Origin: Deltaproteobacteria bacterium RIFOXYA12_FULL_61_11
GTDB taxonomy: Bacteria > Bdellovibrionota_F > JAHFAK01 > YA12-FULL-61-11
DNA: 19,830 bases
Direction: 5' to 3'
Assembly: GCA_001799195.1 (NCBI GenBank)
Contig: MGSU01000024.1
Location: 522 to 20,351 of the forward strand
This document shows positions 1 to 6,679 of this stretch, piece after piece. The notes under the pieces are model-generated. The model was not told where the DNA came from. It was given only the letters and a program-made list of their open reading frames with translations, and did no database searches. The stretch's first letter is position 1. Each line of letters opens with the position of its first letter. The position numbers and the translations under genes are program-made.

Positions 1-349
1 TTCATGGTTGACCACCCATGGTTTCCCTATCTCTACACTCTCTATCGGCAGCTTCCTCGCCCGGCTTAAGTCTTTTTTTCTGCCTCGAGCGCGTGCGAAG
101 GTCTCGTTCTTACTTATCGGCGGAAGGCGGCGAGAACTGAAGAAAAAAATGTACCTGGCATAAAAAAAGGTCACCGGAAAAAAATGCACTGATAAAAGAA
201 TGTAAAAAAACAGCAAATTGCTAAGAGTTGTGAAAAAAATGCTTGAGTACCTGGGGTAGATCCGGCAGGATAACTTCCGGCATGATAAAAAGATGCACAG
301 GCCGGGAGAGTTCCCGGAGACAGTACGCGACCTAGGTTCAGGAGACGGA
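1..349. other. Gene-free leader upstream of the response regulator
   Basis: I see no convincing gene in the first 349 bases. The first ~70 bases are mixed in composition and contain TTGACC at 8-13, but no correctly spaced -10. A T7 run lies at 73-79. From about 140 to 240 the sequence is A-rich with five A7 tracts (separate entry). The stretch 250-300 contains two copies of TCCGGCA (261-267 and 276-282, the second as TTCCGGCA). I could not identify a strong sigma-70 or sigma-54 promoter for the response regulator here. Confidence 0.5.
142..241 (+). repeat. Cluster of five A7 tracts, three as GAAAAAAATG
   Basis: Exact A7 runs occur at 143-149, 162-168, 178-184, 204-210 and 233-239. Three of them are the 10-mer GAAAAAAATG (142-151, 177-186, 232-241). 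Each of those ATGs opens a tiny reading frame: ATG-3 codons-TAA at 149-163, ATG-CAC-TGA at 184-192, and ATG-5 codons-TAG at 239-259. An ATG-TAA start-stop pair sits at 200-205. All are upstream of and on the same strand as the response regulator gene. The tracts could be curved DNA, a protein-binding site or leader uORFs. The function is unknown. Confidence 0.6.
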
Positions 350-1729
350 GTGCGAGATCCGCGAATCCTCCTCATCGATGACGACGAGAGTTTGCGCATG
401 ATGCTCTCGATCTACCTGAAGAAGGAAGGGTATCTGGTCGATATGGTCGGCAACGGCAAACAAGGCCTGGACCTCCTCGACCAGGAAGCCTACGGCATGG
501 TGCTGTGCGACCTGCGCATGCCTATCATGGACGGTATGACCTTCCTCCGCAAGGCCCGGCGGCAGCACCCCGAGATCTCGGTGATCGTGATGACGGCCTA
601 TGGCAGCTTCGACATCATGAAGGAGGTGCTGCGCGAGGGCGCCATCGACTATCTCTCCAAACCCTTCAAGACAGACGATTTGCTGCTCACGATCAAGAAG
701 AGCGAAGAACGGCTCAAGTTGCCGACCATCCAGAAGCTGGCTCCGGGAGTGGAGAACGACGCGATCACCTCCATGATCGTGACCAAGAGTGCGAAGATGC
801 TCGAGATCTTCGATACGATTACCAAGATCAGCGAGTACAAGACTACGGTGCTGATCCAGGGTGAGAGCGGCACCGGAAAAGAGTTGGTCGCGCGGGCCAT
901 CCACCTCACCTCGAACCGGGCCAAACAACCCTTCGTCACCATCAACTGCGGTGCGATTCCCGAGAACCTGCTCGAGAGCGAGCTGTTCGGACACGTCAAG
1001 GGAGCTTTCACCGGCGCCCACAAGAACAAGAAAGGCCTCTTCGAAGAAGCGAACAACGGCACCATTTTCCTGGACGAGATCGGAGAGTTGCCGCTCATCC
1101 TCCAGGTCAAGTTGCTCAGGGTTCTCCAGGAGGAAGAGATCCGCAAGGTGGGCGATACGGCGTCGGTGTCGGTCAACGTGCGTATCATCGCCGCCACGCA
1201 CAAAGACCTCGCCGCCGAGGTCGAGCGCGGGAACTTCCGCGAAGACCTCTACTACCGGCTCAATGTCCTGCCCCTCGACATTCCTCCGCTGCGCGAGCGC
1301 AAGGAGGACATCCCGCTCCTGGTCCAACACTTCCTCAGGAAGAACAACGAGAAGATGAAGACCTCGATCGAGGATCTCAGCCACGATGTGCTCCGCCTCT
1401 TGATGAATTACGATTGGTCGGGCAACGTGCGCGAACTCGAGAACACCATGGAGCGGGCCATGGTCCTCTCGCACGATGCGATCCTTGGGGTCTCCGTCCT
1501 GCCTCCGGCGATCACCAACTTCCAACCCGTGATGAAGAACATCCTCGAAGAAGAGGAAGAGGAACTCTCGATCAAGAAGATCGGCAAGATCCTCGAGGAA
1601 CGCCTCATCCGCAAGGCCCTGACCAAGACCCGCGGCAATCGCACCCAGGCGGCCAAGATTCTCGAGATCAGCCACCGCGCCCTGATCTACAAGATCCAGG
1701 AATACAACATCGAGATCAAGAAACAGTAG
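350..1729 (+). CDS. Sigma-54-dependent response regulator, NtrC family
   Basis: This cytoplasmic two-component regulator should activate sigma-54 promoters after phosphorylation. A receiver domain comes first, with an acidic pocket (IDDDE), phospho-acceptor Asp in LCDLRMP, switch Thr in MTAYG and Lys in SKPF. The AAA+ domain follows, with Walker A GESGTGKE, the sigma-54 contact loop GAFTGA, Walker B FLDEIGE and the FREDLYYRLNV segment. A Fis-type HTH ends the protein (RGNRTQAAKILEISHRALIY). I choose GTG at 350 because AGGAG at 340-344 lies 5 nt upstream and the receiver domain begins at once. An ATG at 293 would add 19 unlikely residues and has no good ribosome site. No histidine kinase is visible, so the partner is outside the window or elsewhere. 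Domain order and length are normal for the family, and all key motifs are intact. Confidence 0.96.
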   Translation: MRDPRILLIDDDESLRMMLSIYLKKEGYLVDMVGNGKQGLDLLDQEAYGMVLCDLRMPIMDGMTFLRKARRQHPEISVIVMTAYGSFDIMKEVLREGAIDYLSKPFKTDDLLLTIKKSEERLKLPTIQKLAPGVENDAITSMIVTKSAKMLEIFDTITKISEYKTTVLIQGESGTGKELVARAIHLTSNRAKQPFVTINCGAIPENLLESELFGHVKGAFTGAHKNKKGLFEEANNGTIFLDEIGELPLILQVKLLRVLQEEEIRKVGDTASVSVNVRIIAATHKDLAAEVERGNFREDLYYRLNVLPLDIPPLRERKEDIPLLVQHFLRKNNEKMKTSIEDLSHDVLRLLMNYDWSGNVRELENTMERAMVLSHDAILGVSVLPPAITNFQPVMKNILEEEEEELSIKKIGKILEERLIRKALTKTRGNRTQAAKILEISHRALIYKIQEYNIEIKKQ

Positions 1730-1761
1730 TCGCAGCCGGTGTGGCAAGACGTAGGTGTTTG

Positions 1762-1777
1762 TGGTACGGTTCTGGCA
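1762..1777 (+). promoter_or_regulatory. Possible sigma-54 (-24/-12) promoter
   Basis: The string TGGTACG-GTTC-TGGCA has GG at 1763-1764 and GC at 1775-1776, separated by the required 10 bases. Compared with TGGCACG-N4-TTGCA it differs at two positions. It would start transcription near 1788, just ahead of GGAG (1793-1796) and the lipoprotein ATG at 1803. It lies directly after a sigma-54 activator gene, which makes it attractive. The very short leader and the two mismatches keep confidence moderate. Confidence 0.45.
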
Positions 1778-1802
1778 TTGTCCGTTGCCGCTGGAGCCAG
1801 GT

Positions 1803-4394
1803 ATGCGCCGCCTCATCGCCTTGTTGCTGCTTACCCTCCTCTCCTGCATGCAGGAGGACCCCACGACAACCCCGCCCACCAACGGGCAAACCACCACCGG
1901 ACCGGACGGGGCTCCTGAGCTCGACCGGCAGGACACGCTGGTCCTGATCCGCTCCGAGGACCGCATCACCCTCGAGGACGGATCCATCGCGGTGCAGGTC
2001 GAGTACGACAACGGTGCGACCATGATTCTGCCGGTAGAGCAGGCCGAGGTGGGTCCACCGTTCCGCTTCGAGGACATCGGTGGTGAGGCTGTGCTCCAAG
2101 GCCTCTCCGAGGCCGGAGTTGCCCTGGCCCTTCCCTCGAACGCCGTGATCCTGGTCGCTTCCCGCGCCAGCGGCGAGTCCGAGCTCGATTTCCGGGATGC
2201 ACTGCTCTACCGGCTGCCCGCCACCGCCCTACCGGCTTCGTTCGAACCCGCAGCGGCCATCCCGGCCAACGCCATCCCGTTCGAACTCGCTGCTACGGCC
2301 ATCCCCTCCAATGCAATTCCCAGCAATGCCCTCCCCTCCTCGCTGATCGAAGAGGAAGCTGCACCGGTCTGGGCGGCCGAACTCGCCCCCGAGGCCGCCC
2401 TACCGGCCTCCTGGTACTTACAGCCGGAACCAGCCGTCGACCCGACCGATGACACGCCGGTCTTGTTACCTCTCCTCGTCCTACGAGAGAAGGAAGACCG
2501 CGTGATCAGCCTGGTCTGTGAGGCGGAGCGAGACGAGGAGGACTACGAGCTCACCTGCCCCGTGAGTGGCGCGATCACAGCGCCGACCGCCTACCTCCTG
2601 GTCGTCCTCGTCCCGTTCAAGGATTTCCGGGGTATGACCCTTGGGGCCGTTCCCGTGGCCGCCATGCACCAGGCTGCGGCCCTTGATGCCCCGAACCACC
2701 CTCCCAGGCTCGAGGTCCCCGAAGAACTCGAGGTGTGGGCCGGCCGCACCTCCTATCTGCGCCTGGCCGCTCTCGACGAAGACGGCGATCTGGTCGAGCT
2801 CGTAGCGATCGAGGGTCTTCCCGAGGACTTCACCGTGAGGAAGCGCAAGCATCTGTTCATTAAGCCGCGTCTCGATGAACCGGCGGCCGAGTATCCGGTC
2901 CAGGTCACCCTACGGGACCTGGCGGTACCGCCGGCCGAGACCGTGGCCGAGTTCACCCTCGTGCTGAAGAGCCCCGTGAGCTGGGCCCGGGTGACCGGTA
3001 CCAACTTCCCGACGGAGGTCTTCCAGCGGGACAATCTGGCCGTGCGCCCGGACGGCGGGGTGCTCATGGTCGGGCAGTTCTCCGGGGTGCAGGACCTCGG
3101 TTCCGGCTTCCCCAAGGCCATCCCAGCTCCCCCACCCGTGCAGGGTGACCCGAGCGGGGATACCGTGGTCCTCTCGGTCACCGACGGGGGGGACCTCGAA
3201 TGGTACCACGTTTTCCCCGGTCAGTACGGGCAACTTCAGGGCGTTGCTGCGGCCGGAGCCTCCTCGGCCGTGATCTTCGGCGGCCTGATGGGGCGGGTCG
3301 ACCTGGGCCGGTTCTTCGGCCAGGTCGAAGTCAATCTCCAAGGCAACCCACTCGAGTTCACCGCGCCGGACTCGGCCTTCGACGGGTTTATGGTCGAGTT
3401 GGAGGCCGGCCACGCCACTACGGGGCGTTCGCTCACGGGGACGAGTTTCGACCGGGTGGAGAACCTGATCGGTCTGACCGACGGCAGCAGGATCGTCGCA
3501 GCGAACGCGGTCAAGAGCACTGCCTGGAGCGATCAACCCTTTCCCAAGCCGCTCACCCTGAACTCCAGGCTCGACGTCCTGGTCAGCCGCTTCGACCAGC
3601 ACGGCGGTGTGGTCTGGACCTCTACCTTTGGCGGCGAGGGTGCCGAGCGGCTCAACGCCATGGCAGCCACGACCGAGGGGGAGGTCTACCTCACCGGCTA
3701 CTTCGATGGGACGGTTGTGCTCGAACCCTCCCCGGGCGGGGGGCTCGACACCGGGTATCCAACCACCCCGGACGGCCTGGACCTCTTCCTGGTCAAGCTC
3801 GACGCCAAAGGCAGCCTCCGCTGGAGCCGCACCTACTCAGGTGCCTCCAAAGAGATTGGAGTGGATCTCTTAGCCCTTCCTGACGGGAGCGTGGTGCTGT
3901 TGGGCTCGTGGCAGCAGGAACTCGTGCTCGTCGGAGAGGAACCGGCGGTCTCCGAGAGTACGACCTCCCTTGTCGACAACGCGGTGATCGCGCGCTTCGA
4001 CCGTGACGGCGGGCTGCTCTGGTCGAAGGTGATCGCCTGCAAAAAAATGGTCACCCCGCGCTCCCTGTCCACCCTCGACGATGGTCGCATAGCAATCCTC
4101 GGTACCTTCACCGGAACCTGCGATTTCGGTGCCGGCTTCGGGACCCAGGAAATCCTTGTCGGCGCAGGCCAGAATGACGTTTTCCTGCTCGAACTGGACG
4201 AGCAGGGCACGTATCTCGGCACGACCGCGTTCGGCGGGACCGGTAGCGACGTCGCACATGGCTTTGCCGGGTTCGACGGTGGGGCCTACCTCACCGTGGT
4301 ACTTGCCGGCGAGACTCCGCTCTCCTCGCGCTTTCCGGGACAGTCCGCTCCAGCCACCGGCCGTTACCAGACTCTCTTACGTATCGAGCGATGA
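1803..4394 (+). CDS. Outer-surface lipoprotein with Ig-like domain and SBBP-type beta-propeller
   Basis: The product is an 863-aa exported lipoprotein. ATG 1803 (GGAG at 1793-1796) gives a short signal peptide MRRLIALLLLTLLSC with lipobox LLSC and Cys15 as the lipidated residue. An in-frame ATG at 1755 would add 16 residues ahead of the signal peptide and is unlikely. Residues about 152-180 are a pentad repeat (AIPAN, AIPFE, LAAT, AIPSN, AIPSN, ALPSS). Residues about 300-390 resemble a cadherin/Ig-like fold, opening with HPPRLEVPEELEV. The C-terminal ~470 residues repeat the pattern 'W..tfgG.g.d....a...dG.vyl.G.f.g...f......D.fl.kld..G', typical of SBBP beta-propellers. Binding, adhesion or a structural role is plausible, but the function is unknown. 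It follows the response regulator on the same strand, possibly under sigma-54 control. Confidence 0.88.
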   Translation: MRRLIALLLLTLLSCMQEDPTTTPPTNGQTTTGPDGAPELDRQDTLVLIRSEDRITLEDGSIAVQVEYDNGATMILPVEQAEVGPPFRFEDIGGEAVLQGLSEAGVALALPSNAVILVASRASGESELDFRDALLYRLPATALPASFEPAAAIPANAIPFELAATAIPSNAIPSNALPSSLIEEEAAPVWAAELAPEAALPASWYLQPEPAVDPTDDTPVLLPLLVLREKEDRVISLVCEAERDEEDYELTCPVSGAITAPTAYLLVVLVPFKDFRGMTLGAVPVAAMHQAAALDAPNHPPRLEVPEELEVWAGRTSYLRLAALDEDGDLVELVAIEGLPEDFTVRKRKHLFIKPRLDEPAAEYPVQVTLRDLAVPPAETVAEFTLVLKSPVSWARVTGTNFPTEVFQRDNLAVRPDGGVLMVGQFSGVQDLGSGFPKAIPAPPPVQGDPSGDTVVLSVTDGGDLEWYHVFPGQYGQLQGVAAAGASSAVIFGGLMGRVDLGRFFGQVEVNLQGNPLEFTAPDSAFDGFMVELEAGHATTGRSLTGTSFDRVENLIGLTDGSRIVAANAVKSTAWSDQPFPKPLTLNSRLDVLVSRFDQHGGVVWTSTFGGEGAERLNAMAATTEGEVYLTGYFDGTVVLEPSPGGGLDTGYPTTPDGLDLFLVKLDAKGSLRWSRTYSGASKEIGVDLLALPDGSVVLLGSWQQELVLVGEEPAVSESTTSLVDNAVIARFDRDGGLLWSKVIACKKMVTPRSLSTLDDGRIAILGTFTGTCDFGAGFGTQEILVGAGQNDVFLLELDEQGTYLGTTAFGGTGSDVAHGFAGFDGGAYLTVVLAGETPLSSRFPGQSAPATGRYQTLLRIER

Positions 4395-4404
4395 CCTCCT
4401 CGCC

Positions 4405-4433
4405 TTGACCGGCTAGTCCCATCTCCCTATACT
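4405..4433 (+). promoter_or_regulatory. Sigma-70-type promoter of the PhnD-like gene
   Basis: A -35 TTGACC (4405-4410) and a -10 TATACT (4428-4433) are separated by exactly 17 bases, just after the stop of the upstream lipoprotein gene. Transcription would start near 4440. A GAGGG ribosome site (4454-4458) and ATG 4468 follow. This makes the PhnD-like gene a separate unit from the lipoprotein gene. Confidence 0.7.
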
Positions 4434-4467
4434 CGGCCTCGGGCACACGGCGTGAGGGTATACTTGC

Positions 4468-5493
4468 ATGGGGTCCTTGTTCCGCACCGCTCTGATCCTG
4501 ATTTTCTGTCTGGCCGCTCTGGCCACGGACGCTCGGGATGCGCAGGGCAAGCTGGTCTTCGGCATCCAGGGCACTGCCGCGGATTACCACGATTGGGATC
4601 GGTTCATGACCGAGAGACTCCAGGGACTCTTCCAGCCCCGCGGCATCACGGGGATCACCTTCGTGGGCGAAGAGGATTATCAAACCTTCATCCGCCGCGG
4701 GCAGCAGGGCGAGTTTGATATCGTCAAGTGCGGTCCCATGGCCTACCTGGAGATCGCGAGGAAGTTCCCCCTGACCCCGGTGCTCAAGACCGCGTACACG
4801 GTCGAAGAGGGGAAACCCACCGAATACCGGGCCGTGCTGGTTACGACCAAAGGAGAGTATCGCAATGGCCTGCCTCGCGGGGTCAAAGTCGGTCTGGTCA
4901 GCCCCAGCTCGACCTCGGGAGGGCTCTTCCCGCAACTGATGCTCAGGGATCTCGGGGGCAGCGAGAGCGAAGTCGTCCTGAGTTGGTGGAAGTCGCATCT
5001 GGGGGCGCTCGAGGCCATGCTTGCCGGCATCGTCGACGTGGCCGGGGTCGGGGATTTCGTCCTGACCAGGAGCTATCTCGAACAGCGGGTGAACAAGGAC
5101 GAAGTTCGCTTACCGCAGCATTTCGTGTTGGCTCGGAGCGAGCCGATCCCGTCAGACCCCATCGCGGTCAGCGCCGCCTTGGCCGCGGACAAAGCATTGG
5201 TTGAGGACCTCTCCCGGGCCTTTCGCGTCTATCGCAACACCACGGGGCAGAACCGTTATTCTTGGCTCGAACCCGCCGGTCCCGAGCATTACCTCGGCGT
5301 GGCCGAGGCCATGGAGATCCTCGAAGGCCGGAATCGCTGGGGCAGAACCCTGCGCAAATTGGGCCGGACCCTCGGCGAACGCTTCGAGGACCCTTTGGTT
5401 CAACTTGTCGTTATTCCACTCGCCTTGGCCGTGGTCTTGTTGCTCGTCGGTCTCGGTTTCGTCGCGCGGTGGCATTGGAGGCCGAGGGGCTGA
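4468..5493 (+). CDS. PhnD-like periplasmic substrate-binding protein with C-terminal membrane anchor
   Basis: The 341-aa protein has a signal peptide (MGSLFRTALILIFCLAALA) and then a phosphate/phosphonate-type ABC binding fold. Family features are KLVFGIQGTAADY near the N-terminus, a domain-swap segment with FDIVKCGPMAYLEIAR, VGLVSPSSTSGGLFPQLML (the phosphate-gripping STSG loop of PhnD/PtxB relatives), and AMLAGIVDVAGVGDFVL. Residues about 310-333 form a hydrophobic helix followed by RWHWRPRG, so the protein is probably held to the inner membrane facing the periplasm. Classic PhnD proteins are soluble or lipid-anchored and are encoded with an ATPase and permease. Neither is present here, so a sensory or scavenging role is as likely as transport. 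ATG 4468 has GAGGG 9 bases upstream. The family call is firm; the ligand is unknown. Confidence 0.85.
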   Translation: MGSLFRTALILIFCLAALATDARDAQGKLVFGIQGTAADYHDWDRFMTERLQGLFQPRGITGITFVGEEDYQTFIRRGQQGEFDIVKCGPMAYLEIARKFPLTPVLKTAYTVEEGKPTEYRAVLVTTKGEYRNGLPRGVKVGLVSPSSTSGGLFPQLMLRDLGGSESEVVLSWWKSHLGALEAMLAGIVDVAGVGDFVLTRSYLEQRVNKDEVRLPQHFVLARSEPIPSDPIAVSAALAADKALVEDLSRAFRVYRNTTGQNRYSWLEPAGPEHYLGVAEAMEILEGRNRWGRTLRKLGRTLGERFEDPLVQLVVIPLALAVVLLLVGLGFVARWHWRPRG

Positions 5494-5521
5494 CCTCATC
5501 CCGCGCGGTGCTTCCCCGGTC

Positions 5522-5863
5522 TCACGGTCTCGCCCCAGGATAGGACGAAGTTTCCACGCAGAGTGCCTCCAGCCTCAAGGTTTCGACCCAGGACAGGAAG
5601 GAAAGGGCTGTGGAGTAGCGGGTGGTGATGGCCTGCAGACTGCCGCGGGGGCATTCCTCTTGGAGTTGGATATAGGCGCGCTCGACGTACTCGGTGTCGA
5701 AGGCAAAGCCGAGGATGACCCGTTCTTCCACCACGACCTCGACGGGCCGTCCGGTGCCCGATGGTACAGGGTAATCCATGCCGCTGCAGTGAACCTGGTG
5801 GATACTATAGGAGCAACTCAAGCCGCCCAAGATGCAGCTCATCAGGACAAGCTGCGCTTTCAT
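5522..5863 (-). CDS. Small lipoprotein, third of three tandem paralogues
   Basis: This 113-aa predicted lipoprotein starts MKAQLVLMSCILGGLSCSYS, with lipobox GLSC. A longer in-frame start at 5980 would put 39 basic residues before the signal peptide and is rejected. The ATG (5863-5861) overlaps the TGA of the upstream gene (5862-5860) as ATGA, so translation is probably coupled. The sequence LQEECPRGSLQ...EALC carries two cysteines exactly 30 residues apart, as in both upstream neighbours. The preceding ILGFAFDTEYVERAY matches FFGFSFDNDFLDELE of the second gene. I do not recognise a named family. It ends convergently with the PhnD-like gene, 28 bases away. Confidence 0.8.
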   Translation of the reverse strand: MKAQLVLMSCILGGLSCSYSIHQVHCSGMDYPVPSGTGRPVEVVVEERVILGFAFDTEYVERAYIQLQEECPRGSLQAITTRYSTALSFLSWVETLRLEALCVETSSYPGARP

Positions 5864-6177
5864 CGCTCTACGCCCTGTTGCAGGCAGTATCCTTTCGCGA
5901 TGACACGTTCGGTGTGTGCGAGAAGGTAGAATCGCCGCTCGTGTTTGGTCAAAATCCCGGCGACCTTGCCGTTCGGGCATTGTGCGGCCAGCTTAGGTTC
6001 GAGTTCGTCCAGGAAATCGTTGTCGAAGGAAAAGCCGAAGAAGATGAATTTACTGACCTCTGCCTCGATGCGATGCTGCCGTTCCTTCGGAATGGTGGTG
6101 AGGGAGACCGTGGCAAGTTGAGCGCAGCCGACGAGAGCACAGGAGAGTAAGACCAAGGACAAATAGCATCGGTACAT
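5860..6177 (-). CDS. Small lipoprotein, second of three tandem paralogues
   Basis: The product is a 105-aa lipoprotein, MYRCYLSLVLLSCALVGCAQ, with lipobox LVGC. ATG 6177 has GGAG six bases upstream on the minus strand and is preferred over an ATG nine codons earlier. Its core is FFGFSFDNDFLDELEPKLAA, followed by QCPNGKVAGIL and a final GYC, with 30 residues between the two cysteines. It sits 14 bases downstream of the first gene and overlaps the third by ATGA, so the three form one operon. The two invariant cysteines suggest a periplasmic disulfide. The function is unknown. Confidence 0.82.
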   Translation of the reverse strand: MYRCYLSLVLLSCALVGCAQLATVSLTTIPKERQHRIEAEVSKFIFFGFSFDNDFLDELEPKLAAQCPNGKVAGILTKHERRFYLLAHTERVIAKGYCLQQGVER

Positions 6178-6191
6178 GAGGGACTCCGCGA

Positions 6192-6608
6192 TCAAGGTGC
6201 ACAACGACCGGTAAGGTGGACTATTTCTCCGCTGATGACCGGGTAGCGGCGCATCTCGCGCACCAGCATGAGCGAGGTGACGTTACCGGAAGGACATTGC
6301 TGGCGCAACAAGGCCTCTATCCCATCAGCATAGGTATCATCCAGGACCGGATTCCCGGTCCTGGGCCCCATCTGGCTGAGTTCGATGATGAGCTGGATAA
6401 AACTGGCTGCTTTGCGTGCATCTCCCTTCAATGCGGTTCGAGCGATGAAACCCGCCTCCCGGGTGCTGACCCCGAGTTCCGATACTTTGATATCTATCGG
6501 GGTCGACTGATCGCGGCCACGGGTGTCGATGTCACCGTACTGGACGTGATGCACCATGGCACATCCGTGCAGTACCAAGAACGCGCCAAGCGGCAGGATT
6601 CGACGCAT
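6192..6608 (-). CDS. Small lipoprotein, first of three tandem paralogues
   Basis: This 138-aa lipoprotein has the signal MRRILPLGAFLVLHGC (lipobox VLHGC) and is led by a good sigma-70 promoter at 6639-6666. The N-terminal half resembles the TRL-like family of small bacterial lipoproteins (HHVQYGDIDTRGRDQSTPIDIKV), though this is a weak match by eye. The C-terminal part, LLRQQCPSGNVTSLML...LTGRC, has the same CPxG and the same 30-residue spacing to a final cysteine as the two genes after it. It is longer than its paralogues because of the middle segment before the CPxG motif. The function is unknown, and an envelope location is likely. Confidence 0.8.
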   Translation of the reverse strand: MRRILPLGAFLVLHGCAMVHHVQYGDIDTRGRDQSTPIDIKVSELGVSTREAGFIARTALKGDARKAASFIQLIIELSQMGPRTGNPVLDDTYADGIEALLRQQCPSGNVTSLMLVREMRRYPVISGEIVHLTGRCAP

Positions 6609-6638
6609 GAGCTACCAGGTATAACGTAGTTGGAGAGG

Positions 6639-6666
6639 ATTATCGGGAAAACCGAGGTAGTGTCAA
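6639..6666 (-). promoter_or_regulatory. Sigma-70 promoter of the three-lipoprotein operon
   Basis: On the minus strand, TTGACA (6666-6661) and GATAAT (6644-6639) are separated by 16 bases. The start of transcription would be near 6632, about 24 bases before ATG 6608. It lies in the short gap after the stop codon of the upstream minus-strand gene (6680), so the operon can be transcribed independently. Confidence 0.7.
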
Positions 6667-6679
6667 GAAAGGGGGCGGG

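Noticed and set aside
8-39. Possible sigma-70 promoter TTGACC ... TACACT
   Set aside because: The spacing is 20 bases, and the alternative -10 (TATCTC) gives 14; neither is acceptable and no gene follows closely.
1773-1788. TGGCA ... TTGC as a second sigma-54 site
   Set aside because: GG and GC are 11 bases apart rather than 10; the overlapping site at 1762-1777 has the correct spacing.
338-2077. A 579-codon minus-strand frame opposite the response regulator
   Set aside because: It lies antisense to a gene with complete receiver, AAA+ and HTH motifs; its product has no recognisable domain and is a by-product of GC-rich codon use.
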